Shown here piece after piece: positions 37,726 to 49,805 of a DNA stretch of 64,000 nucleotides. Position numbers and translations under genes: made by a program. How positions within the stretch are numbered: the first letter of the stretch is position 1; every line of letters begins with the position of its first letter. Under the pieces are notes generated by a model. That model was not told the origin of the DNA and searched no databases. It saw only the letters and a list, made by a program, of their open reading frames with translations. Origin of the DNA: Erwinia sp. E_sp_B01_1 (GTDB lineage Bacteria > Pseudomonadota > Gammaproteobacteria > Enterobacterales > Enterobacteriaceae); contig NZ_CP142208.1 of assembly GCF_036865545.1 (NCBI RefSeq), positions 310,001 to 374,000 of the forward strand, given 5' to 3'.

Positions 37726-38319
37726 TTATATCTTCAGATAAGCCCGAATCCCATCCAGGAACATCTGCGTTGCCAGCATGATCAGAATCAACCCCATCAG
37801 CCGCTCCAGCGCATCAACCCCTTTCTCCCCCAGCAATTTTAAGAACACCCCTGACAGCAGTAAAATGACTACCGTTGCCCCCCAGGCGATCAGCAGCGCG
37901 CCTGCGAGATGACCAATCTGATTGGGATACTGATGCGAGAGCAGCATCAGTGTTGCCAGCAGAGAAGGCCCGGCCACCAGCGGGATAGCCAGCGGCACCA
38001 GGAAAGGTTCTTCACCGGCCGGTAAACCGCTGCTGCTGCTTTCGTGAGAAGGAAAAATCATTTTGATGGCAATCAGAAACAGGATGATGCCGCCCGAAAT
38101 CGAGACGGTTTCCGTGCGGAGATTCAGAAAGGCGAGGATCTTCTCACCGGCAAACAAAAACAGCAGCATAATTGCCAGCGCAATCAGCATTTCGCGCATC
38201 ACCACCCGGCGTCGACGTTTTGGCTCCAGATGCTTTAAAACCGACATAAAAATCGGCAAATTGCCCAGCGGGTCCATAATAAGCAACAATAATATTGTCG
38301 CGGAGATCATTTCAGTCAT
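37726..38319 (-). CDS. yhgN: YhgN, MarC/UPF0056 family membrane protein
   Basis: A 197-residue protein with six hydrophobic segments, same length as E. coli YhgN. Family markers are LIMDPLGNLPIFMSVLK and GLPAGEEPFLVPLAIPLVAGPS. Transport role of the MarC family is unproven. It is divergent from asd with a 196-bp gap, conserved synteny. Confidence 0.92.
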   Translation of the reverse strand: MTEMISATILLLLIMDPLGNLPIFMSVLKHLEPKRRRRVVMREMLIALAIMLLFLFAGEKILAFLNLRTETVSISGGIILFLIAIKMIFPSHESSSSGLPAGEEPFLVPLAIPLVAGPSLLATLMLLSHQYPNQIGHLAGALLIAWGATVVILLLSGVFLKLLGEKGVDALERLMGLILIMLATQMFLDGIRAYLKI

Positions 38320-38515
38320 CGCTATTCTTCTCTGATTCGCGCAGTTCGCTGCATGTTATAAGCAGCATTGCTAAAAAAATGCCTGTAATCGATTTAATTC
38401 ACTTGCCACTTTTGCTGCATTTTGTAAGGTGTTAAGCAGATCGCTTTCTTATCTCTCAAACTCTAACAGGTCAGGCGTTATTGTCGCAGCCAGTAACGCC
38501 TGCAGCAGGTGCAAC

Positions 38516-39625
38516 ATGAAATCAGTAGGACTTATCGGTTGGCGTGGCATGGTTGGCTCCGTTCTTATGCAACGCATGGTAGAAGAGCGTGACTTCGATG
38601 TGATTCGCCCGGTCTTTTTCTCGACTTCTCAGCATGGCCAGGCGGCTCCAGAGTTTGGCGGCCAGTCTGCGGGTACTCTGCAGGATGCTTATAATGTTGA
38701 GGCGCTGAAAGCGCTGGATATCATTATCACCTGTCAGGGTGGTGATTATACCACTGAAATCTATCCCAAACTGCGGGCTTCCGGCTGGCAGGGCTTCTGG
38801 ATTGATGCGGCTTCCACCCTGCGCATGAATGACGATGCGCTGATTATTCTCGATCCGGTTAACCACAACGTCATTCAGCAGGGGCTGGATAAAGGCATCA
38901 AAACCTTTGCTGGCGGTAACTGCACGGTCAGTCTGATGTTGATGTCATTGGGTGGCCTGTTCGCCAACAACCTGGTGGAGTGGGCTTCTGTGGCTACCTA
39001 TCAGGCGGCTTCTGGCGGCGGCGCGCGCCATATGCGTGAACTGCTGACCCAGATGGGAATGCTGCACGACCATGTGGCGAAAGAGCTGCAAAATCCCGCT
39101 TCTGCTATCCTGGATATCGAACGCAAAGTCACCACGATGAGCCGTGACGGCGTGCTGCCGACCGATAATTTTGGTGTTCCGCTGGCAGGCAGCCTGATCC
39201 CGTGGATTGATAAGCAGCTGGAGAATGGCCAGAGCCGTGAAGAGTGGAAAGGGCAGGCCGAAACCAACAAGATCCTGCAACCCGCCACCACTATCCCGGT
39301 TGATGGCCTTTGCGTCCGTGTTGGCGCGCTGCGCTGCCACAGCCAGGCCTTCACGCTGAAGCTGAAAAAAGATGTGCCGCTGAAAGAGATCGAGCAGTTA
39401 CTGGCCTCGCATAATGACTGGGTGCATGTGGTGCCAAACGACCGTGAGCTGACCATGCGTGAGCTGACGCCAGCAGCGGTAACCGGCACGCTGAAAACCC
39501 CGGTAGGCCGTCTGCGGAAGCTGAATATGGGGCCGGAATATCTTTCCGCGTTTACCGTAGGTGACCAGCTTCTGTGGGGAGCTGCTGAACCTCTTCGCCG
39601 CATGCTTCGTCTGCTGGTCGGCTAA
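38516..39625 (+). CDS. asd: Asd, aspartate-semialdehyde dehydrogenase
   Basis: A 369-residue enzyme converting aspartyl phosphate to aspartate semialdehyde, the branch point to lysine, diaminopimelate, methionine and threonine. The NADP motif [14 protein letters not shown], catalytic Cys in [17 protein letters not shown] and [15 protein letters not shown] are intact. The ATG at 38516 gives the E. coli-like N-terminus; an upstream in-frame start at 38429 is not supported. Followed by its own terminator. Confidence 0.96.
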   Translation: MKSVGLIGWRGMVGSVLMQRMVEERDFDVIRPVFFSTSQHGQAAPEFGGQSAGTLQDAYNVEALKALDIIITCQGGDYTTEIYPKLRASGWQGFWIDAASTLRMNDDALIILDPVNHNVIQQGLDKGIKTFAGGNCTVSLMLMSLGGLFANNLVEWASVATYQAASGGGARHMRELLTQMGMLHDHVAKELQNPASAILDIERKVTTMSRDGVLPTDNFGVPLAGSLIPWIDKQLENGQSREEWKGQAETNKILQPATTIPVDGLCVRVGALRCHSQAFTLKLKKDVPLKEIEQLLASHNDWVHVVPNDRELTMRELTPAAVTGTLKTPVGRLRKLNMGPEYLSAFTVGDQLLWGAAEPLRRMLRLLVG

Positions 39626-39649
39626 CCCTTCCACTGCCCATCTTTATCC

Positions 39650-39679
39650 CCCCGCTTGCCGTTGGCAGCGGGGTTTTCT
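39650..39679 (+). terminator. Rho-independent terminator of asd
   Basis: CCCCGC with TGCC (39650-39660, one bulged T) pairs with GGCAGCGGGG (39664-39673) around GTT, followed by TTTTCTC. It lies 24 bp after the asd stop. Confidence 0.85.
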
Positions 39680-40029
39680 CGTTTCAATCCTCTCCCGGCT
39701 CTGTTTTTCTTCAGCTTTACCCGTCCCCTCATGGTCAATCTCTGAAAGTTTGATCTGAAAAGCCTTTTTTTGAATTTTCAGTGCTGGCTTTAGTTGCGCT
39801 CGCGCTATGCTTAAAAATGTCGCTGAATCATAACAGGCTGGAACACCTTCAGAATCCGGCCTGAAAAAATTTGCCTTATCTTAAGAAGTTGTCGCGCGCT
39901 GCGGCGGTTTTCGTACTGGATAGCCACCTTTCCCGTCAGCGTGCTTTTGGCTCATTGAAGAGCAGAGCATCCCTCGCCCTTTCACAGGCGATGAGAGGAT
40001 CGCCTGCCCTATATCACGGGAAAACAGAC
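39680..40029 (+). promoter_or_regulatory. glgB upstream region
   Basis: About 350 bp between the asd terminator and glgB. The frame of glgB is open back to 39871 but lacks a good ribosome-binding site there and does not match the family, so this part is taken as leader and promoter. AT-rich patches near 39755-39780 could hold a promoter. No operator or other gene was identified. Confidence 0.4.
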
Positions 40030-42216
40030 ATGTCCGAGCTAACGGAACGTCAGCTTATTAATGCACTACTCTCCGGCCACTATGCAGACCCTTTCTCGCT
40101 TCTTGGTATGCACCAGACAGAAAACGGGCTGGAAGTAAGGGCGCTCCTGCCAGATGCCACCGAAGTATGGGTGATTGAAACCAATACCGGGCGTAAATGC
40201 GCCCAGCTTAAATGCCTGGATTCCCGGGGGTATTTCCAGAGCGTGATCCCAAGGCGTAAAAATCGTTTTCGCTACCAGCTTGCGGTCACCTGGCATGGTC
40301 AGCAAAACCTGATCGATGATGCCTATCGTTTTGGCCCACTGCTGGCGGAGATGGACAGCTGGCTGCTGGCGGAGGGGACGCATCTCCGCCCTTATGAGAC
40401 TTTGGGGGCGCATGCCGACGTGATTGATGGCGTCATTGGCACGCGTTTCTCTGTCTGGGCACCGAATGCTCAACGCGTATCGGTAGTGGGAGATTTCAAC
40501 TTCTGGGATGGTCGTCGCCATCCGATGCGTTTTCGCCGCGAGATTGGCGTGTGGGAGCTGTTTGTTCCCGGCGCAGTCCAGGGACATCTGTATAAATTCG
40601 AGATTATCGACCTGCATGGCAAACTGCGGCTGAAGTCCGATCCCTACGCATTTGAAGCACAGATGCGGCCGGAAAGCGCCTCAATGATTTGCGGTATTCC
40701 GCCTAAAACCGAAATGACGGAAGCCCGTCAGCGTGCCAATGATTTTGATCGGCCCATTTCCATTTACGAAGTTCATCTGGGGTCATGGCGTCGGCACACT
40801 GACAATAACTACTGGCTGAGCTACAAAGAGCTGGCCGAACAGCTGGTGCCCTATGTCAAAGAGATGGGCTTTACCCATCTTGAGCTGATGCCCATCAACG
40901 AACACCCCTTTGACGGCAGTTGGGGATATCAACCCACCGGCATGTATGCGCCCACCCGTCGTTTCGGCACGCGGGACGATTTCCGCAATTTCATCGCCGC
41001 GGCCCATGAAGCAGGCCTGAATGTGCTGCTTGACTGGGTGCCTGGCCATTTCCCTTCAGACGATTTTAGTCTGGCAAAATTTGACGGCACCGAGCTGTAT
41101 GAGCATGGCGATCCCCGTGAAGGCTATCATCAGGACTGGAACACGCTGATCTATAACTTTGGCCGGCGCGAAGTCAGTAACTATCTGGCAGGTAATGCCC
41201 TTTACTGGGCGGAACGGTTTGGCATTGACGGCCTGCGTGTGGATGCTGTCGCCTCAATGATTTATCGCGATTACAGCCGTGCCGAAGGTGAATGGGTGCC
41301 AAACCACCTGGGCGGCAGAGAGAATCTGGAAGCGATCGAATTCCTGCGCTATACCAATCGTATGTTAGGCACGGCGGTACCGGGTTCTGTCACCATTGCT
41401 GAAGAGTCTACCGACTTCCCTGGCGTCTCCAGGCCGCCCGAAATGGGAGGGCTGGGATTCTGGTACAAGTGGAATCTGGGCTGGATGCACGACACGCTGG
41501 ATTATATGAAGCTGGATCCGGTGCACCGCAAGCATCACCACAACAATATGACTTTTGGCATGCTCTATAACTCGACAGAGAACTTTGTCCTGCCGCTGTC
41601 ACATGATGAGGTCGTGCACGGCAAGCTCTCGATTCTTGACCGTATGCCCGGCGATGCCTGGCAGAAGTTTGCCAACCTGCGTGCCTACTACGGCTGGATG
41701 TTCGGCTTTCCCGGCAAAAAGCTGCTGTTTATGGGCAATGAATTTGCCCAGGGCAGAGAGTGGAACCATGACGTCAGCCTCGACTGGCATCTGCTGGAAG
41801 GGGAAGACAACTGGCATCACGGCGTTCAGCGACTGGTCCGCGACCTTAACCATACCTACCAGGCGCACGCGCCACTTCACCAGCTGGACTTCGACCCGAT
41901 GGGCTTTGAGTGGCTGGTAGTGGATGATTTCGAAAATTCGGTGTTTGTCTTTGTGCGGCGCGATCGTGAAGGCAACGAACTGATGGTGGTCAGTAACTTT
42001 ACGCCTGTCGCTCGCGAAAATTACCGGTTTGGGGTAACAGGTGCGGGTAGCTGGCGCGAAGTGCTGAATACCGATTCGGAGCACTATCACGGCAGTAATG
42101 CTGGAAATCATGGCGTGATCCACAGCGAACCGCAGCCAAGCCACGATCGCGAACATTCGGTCAGTATGACGCTGCCACCCCTGTCCACCCTCTGGCTTGC
42201 CCGGGAGGTGCCATGA
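40030..42216 (+). CDS. glgB: GlgB, 1,4-alpha-glucan branching enzyme
   Basis: A 728-residue GH13 enzyme, exactly the E. coli length, that adds alpha-1,6 branches to glycogen. An N-terminal CBM48-like region ([26 protein letters not shown]) precedes the catalytic barrel, with nucleophile Asp405 in [10 protein letters not shown] and acid/base Glu458 in [12 protein letters not shown]. The start at 40030 fits this numbering. It overlaps glgX by four bases and opens the glgBXCAP operon. Confidence 0.96.
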   Translation: MSELTERQLINALLSGHYADPFSLLGMHQTENGLEVRALLPDATEVWVIETNTGRKCAQLKCLDSRGYFQSVIPRRKNRFRYQLAVTWHGQQNLIDDAYRFGPLLAEMDSWLLAEGTHLRPYETLGAHADVIDGVIGTRFSVWAPNAQRVSVVGDFNFWDGRRHPMRFRREIGVWELFVPGAVQGHLYKFEIIDLHGKLRLKSDPYAFEAQMRPESASMICGIPPKTEMTEARQRANDFDRPISIYEVHLGSWRRHTDNNYWLSYKELAEQLVPYVKEMGFTHLELMPINEHPFDGSWGYQPTGMYAPTRRFGTRDDFRNFIAAAHEAGLNVLLDWVPGHFPSDDFSLAKFDGTELYEHGDPREGYHQDWNTLIYNFGRREVSNYLAGNALYWAERFGIDGLRVDAVASMIYRDYSRAEGEWVPNHLGGRENLEAIEFLRYTNRMLGTAVPGSVTIAEESTDFPGVSRPPEMGGLGFWYKWNLGWMHDTLDYMKLDPVHRKHHHNNMTFGMLYNSTENFVLPLSHDEVVHGKLSILDRMPGDAWQKFANLRAYYGWMFGFPGKKLLFMGNEFAQGREWNHDVSLDWHLLEGEDNWHHGVQRLVRDLNHTYQAHAPLHQLDFDPMGFEWLVVDDFENSVFVFVRRDREGNELMVVSNFTPVARENYRFGVTGAGSWREVLNTDSEHYHGSNAGNHGVIHSEPQPSHDREHSVSMTLPPLSTLWLAREVP

Positions 42217-44198
42217 GTCCACTGCTTCCTGGTAAATCCTCGCCTGCTGGCGCGATTTACGATGGAAAAGGGGTGAACTTTACTTTGTTCTCACAACATG
42301 CAGAGCGCGTTGAGCTCTGCCTGTTTGATAGCAAAGGGCAGGAAACAAGAATGGATTTGCCTGCACGCAGCGGGAATATCTGGCATGGCTATCTGCTGGC
42401 GATTAAACCGGGGCAGCGTTATGGCTACCGGGTGCATGGCCCCTGGGATCCGCAGGCGGGGCATCGCTTTAATCCGCATAAGCTGCTGGTCGATCCCTGT
42501 GCCAGAGAAGTGGAAGGGGATGTACCTGACGATCCGCGTTTTCAGGGCGGTGAAACCGAAATGAACACCGAAGACAGCGCTGCTGTGGCCCCTAAAAGCG
42601 TGGTGCTGGCAGATGACTTTGACTGGGAGGACGATCGTCCTCCCTGTGTGCCGTGGGGTTCTACGGTGATTTACGAAGCACATGTGCGGGGACTGACGAA
42701 ACGGCATCCCGGCATCCCACCTGAGATCCGGGGCACCTATGCGGCGCTGGGCCACCCGGTGATGATCGGCTATTTCAAACGGCTGGGTATCACCAGCCTT
42801 GAACTGCTGCCCGTGGCTTTTTTTGCTCATGAACCGCGTCTGTTGCGGCAAGGGCTGACCAACTACTGGGGCTACAATCCGTTAGCGCTCTATGCGCTGG
42901 ATGCGCGATATGCCTCCGGGGTCGACGGTTTTCATCCGCGCAACGAGTTTCAGCAGGCGGTAAAAGCGCTGCATGCGGCGGGTATAGAAGTGATTCTGGA
43001 TGTGGTGTTTAACCACACGGCAGAGATTGAAGAGAGTGGCCCAACGCTGTCGAAACGCGGCGTGGATAACAAAAGCTATTACTGGCTTGATGAGCAGGGG
43101 GCCTATGCCAACTGGACCGGTTGCGGCAACACGCTGAACATCAGCCATCCTGAAGTGATGGCCTGGACACTGGACTGCCTGCGCTACTGGGTTGAGGAGT
43201 GCCACATTGATGGTTTCCGCTTCGACCTGGCTACCGTACTTGGGCGTACACCGGAGTATCACCGGGATGCCGGGCTGTTCAAGGCCATTGAAGCCGATCC
43301 GGTTCTGTCTGGGTGCAAACTGATTGCAGAACCCTGGGACATAGGCCCTGGTGGCTACCAGGTAGGAAACTTCCCGGCGCCCTTTGCGGAATGGAATGAC
43401 CATTTCCGCGATGTTGTCCGGCGTTACTGGCTATATGGCGAGATCTCCAACGCGGAGTTTGTCAGACGGTTTGCCGCCTCCAGCGATGTTTTCCAGCAGG
43501 AGGGAAGATTGCCTTCAGCCAGCATCAACCTGGTGACGGCTCACGACGGATTTACCCTCTCCGACGTGGTGTGCTTTAACCACAAGCACAACGAAGCCAA
43601 TGGTGAAGATAACCGGGACGGCAACAACAGAAATTACAGTCATAACCACGGGGTTGAAGGACTGAATGCGCCGCTGCTGGTTACAGAGCACCGTCGCCGC
43701 AGCGTGCACGCGTTGTTAACCACGCTGCTGCTGGCGCAGGGAACCCCAATGCTACTGGCCGGCGATGAGCATGGCCACAGTCAGCATGGAAATAATAATG
43801 CCTACTGTCAGGATAATGAATTGACCTGGCTGGACTGGGAAAATAATGACAGTGGGTTATTTGCGTTTACCTCGGCGTTGATTCATCTGCGCAAAAAGAT
43901 CCCTGCGTTGCAAATCGATCGCTGGTGGCAGGAAGGAGATGGAAACGTTGAGTGGCTTGGGCCGGAGGGCCAGCCGTTTGGCGAACAGGAGTGGCATTAC
44001 GGGGTGCGTCGTCTGCAGATCCGTCTGTCACAAAATTGGTTGATCACTATTAACGCCACCGAAGAAGTTGGCGATATCAAACTGCCTCAAGGTCAATGGC
44101 ACGCCATTCCGCCCTTCGCCGGGGATGACAACCCGATCCTTACAACTGTCTGGCATGGGCCAGCACACGGTGTGTGCGTGTTCCAAAAGCAATCATAA
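42213..44198 (+). CDS. glgX: GlgX, glycogen debranching enzyme
   Basis: A 661-residue GH13 isoamylase-type enzyme (E. coli 657) that removes short branches left by glycogen phosphorylase. Conserved catalytic blocks are [42 protein letters not shown] and [13 protein letters not shown]. It overlaps glgB by four bases and ends 12 bp before glgC. Confidence 0.95.
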   Translation: MSPLLPGKSSPAGAIYDGKGVNFTLFSQHAERVELCLFDSKGQETRMDLPARSGNIWHGYLLAIKPGQRYGYRVHGPWDPQAGHRFNPHKLLVDPCAREVEGDVPDDPRFQGGETEMNTEDSAAVAPKSVVLADDFDWEDDRPPCVPWGSTVIYEAHVRGLTKRHPGIPPEIRGTYAALGHPVMIGYFKRLGITSLELLPVAFFAHEPRLLRQGLTNYWGYNPLALYALDARYASGVDGFHPRNEFQQAVKALHAAGIEVILDVVFNHTAEIEESGPTLSKRGVDNKSYYWLDEQGAYANWTGCGNTLNISHPEVMAWTLDCLRYWVEECHIDGFRFDLATVLGRTPEYHRDAGLFKAIEADPVLSGCKLIAEPWDIGPGGYQVGNFPAPFAEWNDHFRDVVRRYWLYGEISNAEFVRRFAASSDVFQQEGRLPSASINLVTAHDGFTLSDVVCFNHKHNEANGEDNRDGNNRNYSHNHGVEGLNAPLLVTEHRRRSVHALLTTLLLAQGTPMLLAGDEHGHSQHGNNNAYCQDNELTWLDWENNDSGLFAFTSALIHLRKKIPALQIDRWWQEGDGNVEWLGPEGQPFGEQEWHYGVRRLQIRLSQNWLITINATEEVGDIKLPQGQWHAIPPFAGDDNPILTTVWHGPAHGVCVFQKQS

Positions 44199-44210
44199 CA
44201 GGAGTCAGAC

Positions 44211-45500
44211 ATGATAAATTCAGATAAGAACGATCCCCTGATGCTGGCAAAACAATTGCCAACTCAAACTGTAGCCCTGATCCTGGCTGGTGGGCGCGGC
44301 ACGCGGTTGAAAGATCTTACCGCCAAGCGCGCTAAACCGGCTGTCCACTTCGGTGGTAAGTTCCGCATTATCGATTTTGCCCTGTCAAACAGCCTGAACT
44401 CCGGGATCCGTCGAATCGCGGTGATCACGCAATATCAATCTCATACGCTGGTGCAACATATCCAGCGCGGCTGGTCTTTCCTTAACGAGGGGATGAACGA
44501 GTTTGTAGATTTGCTTCCGGCTCAGCAACGTCAGACTACCGAACACTGGTATCGCGGGACGGCTGATGCGGTCACTCAGAACCTGGATATCATTCGCCGC
44601 TATCAGGCGAAATATATCGTGATCCTCGCAGGCGACCATATCTATAAAATGGATTACTCGCGCATGTTGCTGGATCACGTAGAAAATGAGGCTAAATGTA
44701 CCATCGCCTGTCTGCCGGTGCCGATTGAAGAAGCCAGCGCTTTTGGCGTGATGGCGGTCAGCGATGAGAATAAAGTGGTCGAGTTTCTGGAGAAGCCAGC
44801 CGATCCGCCCCATATGCCAGGTGATAAAAACCAGGCGCTGGCAAGCATGGGCATCTATGCTTTCAATGCGGATTACCTTTACGAACTTTTGGAAGAAGAC
44901 CTGAAAAATCCCAATTCCAATCATGACTTTGGTAAAGACATTCTTCCGCAGATTGTCGCAACCGGTGAGGCCCTGGCGCACTCTTTCAGCATCTCCTGCG
45001 TACAAAGTGATGAAACTTCACTGCCGTACTGGCGCGATGTGGGAACGCTGGAGGCTTACTGGAAAGCGAATCTCGACCTGGCTTCCGTGAAGCCAGAGCT
45101 GGATATGTATGACCGTGAATGGCCGATTCGCACCTATATGGAGCCGCTTCCACCGGCGAAGTTTGTGCAGGACCGGTCCGGCAGTCACGGGATGACGATG
45201 AATTCTCTGGTTTCGGGTGGATGCATTATTTCCGGCTCGGTGGTGGTGAATTCAGTGCTGTTTTCCCGCGTACGAATCAATTCTTTCTGCAATATCGAAT
45301 CCTCTGTGCTCTCGCCGGATGTGGTGGTGGGGCGCTCATGTCGCCTGCGCCGCTGTGTAATTGACCGCGCGTGCGTGCTGCCTGAAGGAACGGTAATCGG
45401 GGAGAACCCGGATGACGACGCGCGACGTTTCTACCGTTCAGATGAGGGGATAGTGCTGGTGACGCGTTCTATGCTGGCCAAACTGGGCTGGCGAAGCTAA
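44211..45500 (+). CDS. glgC: GlgC, glucose-1-phosphate adenylyltransferase
   Basis: A 429-residue ADP-glucose synthase (E. coli 431), the committed step of glycogen synthesis. The nucleotide-binding start [26 protein letters not shown], and the substrate region [10 protein letters not shown] are intact. The C-terminal beta-helix ([18 protein letters not shown]) mediates assembly and allostery. Its ribosome-binding site AACAGGAG contains a GGA, the core of CsrA sites; CsrA control is known in E. coli and only suggested here. Confidence 0.96.
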   Translation: MINSDKNDPLMLAKQLPTQTVALILAGGRGTRLKDLTAKRAKPAVHFGGKFRIIDFALSNSLNSGIRRIAVITQYQSHTLVQHIQRGWSFLNEGMNEFVDLLPAQQRQTTEHWYRGTADAVTQNLDIIRRYQAKYIVILAGDHIYKMDYSRMLLDHVENEAKCTIACLPVPIEEASAFGVMAVSDENKVVEFLEKPADPPHMPGDKNQALASMGIYAFNADYLYELLEEDLKNPNSNHDFGKDILPQIVATGEALAHSFSISCVQSDETSLPYWRDVGTLEAYWKANLDLASVKPELDMYDREWPIRTYMEPLPPAKFVQDRSGSHGMTMNSLVSGGCIISGSVVVNSVLFSRVRINSFCNIESSVLSPDVVVGRSCRLRRCVIDRACVLPEGTVIGENPDDDARRFYRSDEGIVLVTRSMLAKLGWRS

Positions 45501-45573
45501 GAAAATTACAAGGCAGTCTGGGCAAGGTTTTTGATGCGGAGGACCGCATCAGTACACAGTAAAGGAGCCGATA

Positions 45574-47007
45574 ATGCAGGTTTTACATGTCTGTTCAGAA
45601 ATTTTCCCGCTGCTGAAAACGGGCGGGCTTGCTGATGTTGTTGGGGCATTACCTGCGGCGCAAATTGCGGAAGGAATTGATACCCGAGTTCTGCTCCCGG
45701 CGTTTCCCGATTTGAAAAAAGGGGTCACCGATCAGCAGGTTGTAGCCAGCCTGCAAACCTTCGCGGGCAACGTAGAGCTGCTGTACGGGCAATTTGATGG
45801 GGTGGGGATTTACCTGATAGATGCACCGGGCCTGTATGAGAGGCCCGGTAGCCCCTATCACGATGAGTCACAGTTTGCTTATACGGATAACTATCTCCGT
45901 TTTGCCTTACTGGGCTGGATTGGCTGTGAAATGGCCTGTGGACTGGATCCTTACTGGCGTCCGGAAGTGGTGCATGCGCATGACTGGCATGCCGGGCTGA
46001 CGTGCGCCTATCTCGCAGCAAGAGGGCGGCCGGCAAAGTCGGTTTTCACCGTTCATAACCTGGCTTATCAGGGGCTGTTCGCGGCGAAACATCTTGATGA
46101 GATCCAGCTGCCAGCCTCTTTCTTCAACATGTTTGGGCTGGAATTCTATAATCAAATTTCCTACCTGAAGGCGGGCCTGTTTTACGCCGATCATATTACT
46201 GCCGTCAGTCCGACCTATGCCCGTGAAATCACCCTGCCGGAGTTTGGTTACGGCATGGAGGATTTGCTGAAACAGCGGCAGATGGAGGGCAGGCTGACCG
46301 GTATTCTGAACGGCGTGGATCCGGCTATCTGGGATCCGGCGCACGATCTGCTGCTGAACGCGCGCTATAACCGCGATGTTCTGGATGCCAAAGTTGAGAA
46401 TAAGCGTCAGTTGCAGATCACCATGGGGCTTAAGATTGACGATAAAGTGCCGGTGTTTGCTGTGGTCAGTCGCCTGACCAAACAAAAAGGGTTGGATCTG
46501 GTGCTGGAAGCTCTGCCTGGTTTACTGGAGCAGGGCGGACAGCTGGTGCTGCTGGGTGCCGGGGATGCAGTGCTGCAACAGGGCTTCCTTGCTGCTGCTG
46601 CGGAATATCCGGGGCAGGTTGGCGTGCAGATTGGCTATCACGAAGCTTTTTCACACCGGATCATGGGTGGTGCAGATGTGATCATGGTTCCAAGCCGGTT
46701 TGAGCCTTGTGGCCTGACTCAGTTGTATGGCCTTAAATATGGCACGCTGCCGCTGGTCAGGCGTACGGGCGGGCTGGCGGATACGGTTAATGACAGCTCG
46801 CTGGAGAACCTTGCCGATGGGATTGCCAGCGGCTTTGTCTTTGAAGACAGTAATGCCTGGTCTCTGTTACGGGCTATCCGACGCACCTTTGTACTCTGGT
46901 CACGTCCCACGCTGTGGCGCTATGTTCAGCGTCAGGCGATGGGCATGGATTTTAGCTGGCAGGTTGCTGCTGTAGCCTATCGCGATCTCTATCAGCGTCT
47001 GTTGTAA
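45574..47007 (+). CDS. glgA: GlgA, glycogen synthase
   Basis: A 477-residue GT5 glycosyltransferase, same length as E. coli GlgA, transferring glucose from ADP-glucose to the glycogen chain. The ADP-glucose motif [13 protein letters not shown] lies near residue 15, and the C-terminal [18 protein letters not shown] is conserved. A strong AAAGGAG precedes the start. It lies 73 bp after glgC and 21 bp before glgP. Confidence 0.96.
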   Translation: MQVLHVCSEIFPLLKTGGLADVVGALPAAQIAEGIDTRVLLPAFPDLKKGVTDQQVVASLQTFAGNVELLYGQFDGVGIYLIDAPGLYERPGSPYHDESQFAYTDNYLRFALLGWIGCEMACGLDPYWRPEVVHAHDWHAGLTCAYLAARGRPAKSVFTVHNLAYQGLFAAKHLDEIQLPASFFNMFGLEFYNQISYLKAGLFYADHITAVSPTYAREITLPEFGYGMEDLLKQRQMEGRLTGILNGVDPAIWDPAHDLLLNARYNRDVLDAKVENKRQLQITMGLKIDDKVPVFAVVSRLTKQKGLDLVLEALPGLLEQGGQLVLLGAGDAVLQQGFLAAAAEYPGQVGVQIGYHEAFSHRIMGGADVIMVPSRFEPCGLTQLYGLKYGTLPLVRRTGGLADTVNDSSLENLADGIASGFVFEDSNAWSLLRAIRRTFVLWSRPTLWRYVQRQAMGMDFSWQVAAVAYRDLYQRLL

Positions 47008-47028
47008 TCTGGAAATGGGAAATTTGAT

Positions 47029-49476
47029 ATGAACTCACCTTTCACCTATACCGCTCCCACTCTCAGCGTTGAAGCGTTGAAACACTCCATCGCCTACAAA
47101 TTGATGTTTACTATTGGTAAGGATCCCTCAATTGCCAATAAGCATGAGTGGCTGAACGCCACGCTGCTGGCAGTGCGCGATCGTATGGTTGAACGGTGGT
47201 TACGCTCCAACAGGGCGCAACTTTCCCAGGATGTACGGCAGGTTTATTATCTGTCGATGGAGTTTCTGGTCGGACGAACGCTGTCGAATGCGCTGCTGGC
47301 AATGGGCATCTATGATGATGCTAACGCGGCGCTGGAAGAGATGGGATTCAGTCTGGAAGAGCTGATTGAAGAAGAGAGCGATCCCGGTCTTGGCAACGGC
47401 GGTTTAGGTCGGCTGGCTGCCTGTTTTCTGGATTCTCTTGCCACGCTTGGCTTACCGGGACGCGGTTACGGCATCCGCTATGACTATGGTATGTTCAAAC
47501 AGAATATCGTGGACGGGCGTCAGGCAGAGTCACCGGATTACTGGCTGGAATATGGCAATCCCTGGGAGTTCCAGCGTTACAACACCCGTTACAAAGTGCG
47601 GTTTGGTGGCCGTATCCAGCTTGAAGGCAGCCGTTCCCGCTGGCTGGAGACCGAAGAAGTGCTGGCGATGGCCTATGACCAGATTATCCCGGGTTTTGAC
47701 ACCGATGCGACTAATACCCTGAGGCTATGGGGGGCTCAGGCCAGTAATGAGATCAATCTGGGGAAATTCAACCAGGGCGACTACTTTGCGGCCGTTGAGG
47801 ATAAAAACCACTCGGAAAACGTTTCCCGCGTGCTCTATCCCGATGACTCCACTTATTCAGGCAGGGAGTTGCGGCTGCGGCAGGAGTATTTCCTCGTCTC
47901 GGCGACGGTGCAGGATATTCTCAGTCGTCACTGGGCAATGCACCAGACCTTTGACAATCTGGCGGACAAAATTGCCATCCACCTCAATGACACGCACCCG
48001 GTTCTGGCTATTCCGGAGCTGATGCGGTTGCTGATTGATGAGCACAAATTCAGCTGGGATGATGCGTTTGAAATTAACTGCCAGGTGTTCTCCTATACCA
48101 ACCACACCCTGATGCAGGAAGCGCTGGAAACCTGGCCGGTGGATATGATCGGCAAAATCCTGCCGCGGCATTTGCAGATTATTTTCGACATCAATGATTA
48201 CTTTCTCAAGACCATTCAGGATTACTATCCGGATGACTGGGATCTGCAATCGCGCATTTCAATCATTGATGAAACCAATGGCCGTAAAATCCGTATGGCA
48301 TGGCTGGCGGTGGTGGTCAGCCATAAAGTGAATGGCGTTTCTGAGCTGCATTCAAACCTGATGGTGCAGTCGCTGTTTGCCGACTTTGCCGCGCTGTTCC
48401 CGGGCCGTTTCTGTAATAAGACCAATGGCGTGACGCCACGACGCTGGCTGGCGCTGGCTAACCCTTCTCTTTCCGGCGTTCTGGATGAAGCTATAGGCCG
48501 CAACTGGCGCACCGAACTGAGCCAGCTGGGTGAGCTGAAGCAGCATACGGATTATCCAGGTTTCCTTGCCCAGATCAGCGCATCCAAGCTGCACAACAAA
48601 AAACGGCTGGCGGAGTATATTGCCCAGAAGATGGATATCGTCATCGATCCGCATGCGTTGTTTGACGTGCAGATTAAACGTATTCATGAATATAAGCGTC
48701 AGTTGTTGAACGTGCTGCATGTGATTACCCGTTACAACCGTATCAAAGCCGATCCGGAAGCGGACTGGGTACCCCGCGTCAATATTTTTGCCGGTAAAGC
48801 GGCCTCTGCCTATTACATGGCGAAGCATATTATTCATCTGATCAACGATGTGGCAAAGGTGATCAACAGCGATCCGCTGGTGAAGAATAAGCTGAAAGTG
48901 GTCTTTATCCCGAATTACAGCGTTAGCCTGGCGCAGATTATCATTCCGGCAGCCGATCTCTCTGAGCAGATTTCTCTGGCCGGGACGGAAGCGTCGGGCA
49001 CCAGTAATATGAAGTTCGCCCTGAATGGCGCGCTGACTATAGGGACGCTGGACGGAGCCAACGTTGAGATGCTGGAACATGTGGGCGAGGAGAATATCTT
49101 TATCTTTGGTAACACCACGCCACAGGTTGATGAGCTGCGCAAAAGCGGTTACAGCTCCCGCAAGATATATGAGCAGGATGCGGAGTTACATCAGGCGTTG
49201 ACGCAGATTGCCACCGGCGTGTTCAGTCCTCAGGAGCCTGGCCGTTATCGCAATATCTTTGATTCGCTGGTCAATCTTGGCGACCACTACCAGCTGCTGG
49301 CAGATTACCGCAGCTATGTGGATACGCAGGATAAGGTGGACGAGCTTTATCGTAATCCGGATGAGTGGACCCGCAGGGCCTTGTTGAATATCGCTAATAT
49401 GGGGTATTTCTCATCCGACAGGACGATTCAGGAGTATGCGGATGAGATTTGGGGCATTAAGCCGGTGCGGTTGTAA
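47029..49476 (+). CDS. glgP: GlgP, glycogen phosphorylase
   Basis: An 815-residue GT35 enzyme releasing glucose-1-phosphate from glycogen ends. The pyridoxal-phosphate Lys is at about residue 662 in [20 protein letters not shown]. Glycine-rich [20 protein letters not shown] is also visible. Same length as E. coli. Last gene of the glycogen operon, followed by the palindromic element copy B and a terminator shared with glpD. Confidence 0.96.
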   Translation: MNSPFTYTAPTLSVEALKHSIAYKLMFTIGKDPSIANKHEWLNATLLAVRDRMVERWLRSNRAQLSQDVRQVYYLSMEFLVGRTLSNALLAMGIYDDANAALEEMGFSLEELIEEESDPGLGNGGLGRLAACFLDSLATLGLPGRGYGIRYDYGMFKQNIVDGRQAESPDYWLEYGNPWEFQRYNTRYKVRFGGRIQLEGSRSRWLETEEVLAMAYDQIIPGFDTDATNTLRLWGAQASNEINLGKFNQGDYFAAVEDKNHSENVSRVLYPDDSTYSGRELRLRQEYFLVSATVQDILSRHWAMHQTFDNLADKIAIHLNDTHPVLAIPELMRLLIDEHKFSWDDAFEINCQVFSYTNHTLMQEALETWPVDMIGKILPRHLQIIFDINDYFLKTIQDYYPDDWDLQSRISIIDETNGRKIRMAWLAVVVSHKVNGVSELHSNLMVQSLFADFAALFPGRFCNKTNGVTPRRWLALANPSLSGVLDEAIGRNWRTELSQLGELKQHTDYPGFLAQISASKLHNKKRLAEYIAQKMDIVIDPHALFDVQIKRIHEYKRQLLNVLHVITRYNRIKADPEADWVPRVNIFAGKAASAYYMAKHIIHLINDVAKVINSDPLVKNKLKVVFIPNYSVSLAQIIIPAADLSEQISLAGTEASGTSNMKFALNGALTIGTLDGANVEMLEHVGEENIFIFGNTTPQVDELRKSGYSSRKIYEQDAELHQALTQIATGVFSPQEPGRYRNIFDSLVNLGDHYQLLADYRSYVDTQDKVDELYRNPDEWTRRALLNIANMGYFSSDRTIQEYADEIWGIKPVRL

Positions 49477-49553
49477 CGAGCTTTTGAAAACGGTGCTGGA
49501 TTTGAAAACTTAAAACCAGCACCAGCTTTAATATCCAAAACCTGTGTCGGCTT

Positions 49554-49660
49554 CAAGGGACACAGGCCGTTCATAAAGACGCAAAAAGCATCGTCCCTGA
49601 TAGCTCGGCCCGGCACGTCCATGTGCCGGGACGCTTTATTCACGGCCTGTGTCCCTCTCG
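49554..49660 (-). repeat. Palindromic element, copy B (dispersed, structured)
   Basis: Read on the minus strand, this copy has outer arms CGAGAGGGACACAGGCCGT and ACGGCCTGTGTCCCTTG, conserved GAATAAAGCGTC, an 8-bp hairpin CCCGGCAC/GTGCCGGG (49609-49616 and 49623-49630) with loop ATGGAC, and a 38-base conserved segment (49571-49608). The single-stranded parts are almost identical to copy A (23667-23775), while the stems differ but remain paired. It lies in the convergent gap between glgP and glpD. Confidence 0.85.
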
Positions 49661-49730
49661 CTTTAAGCATGAGTGTTGGTGTTCAGGGCAGGGGACAGGG
49701 CGGAAATCGAGGGTTTTCGATTATTCCCAT

Positions 49731-49777
49731 AAAAAAAGCGGGCTTAGTCCTTTTTAAGGTACTAAGCCCGCTTTTTA
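49731..49777. terminator. Bidirectional terminator between glgP and glpD
   Basis: AAAAAGCGGGCTTAGT (49733-49748) pairs with ACTAAGCCCGCTTTTT (49761-49776), a 16-bp stem with A- and T-runs on the two sides. It can terminate both glgP (plus) and glpD (minus). Confidence 0.92.
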
Positions 49778-49805
49778 TTTATGGCGCGACTGAAGGAAGA
49801 GAGCG

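Noticed and set aside
39871..40029. 53-residue N-terminal extension of GlgB
   Set aside because: No ribosome-binding site there, and the start at 40030 puts Asp405 and Glu458 at exactly the E. coli numbers.
42291..42851. Minus-strand frames inside glgX and other glg genes
   Set aside because: Antisense shadows of well-supported enzymes; no independent features.
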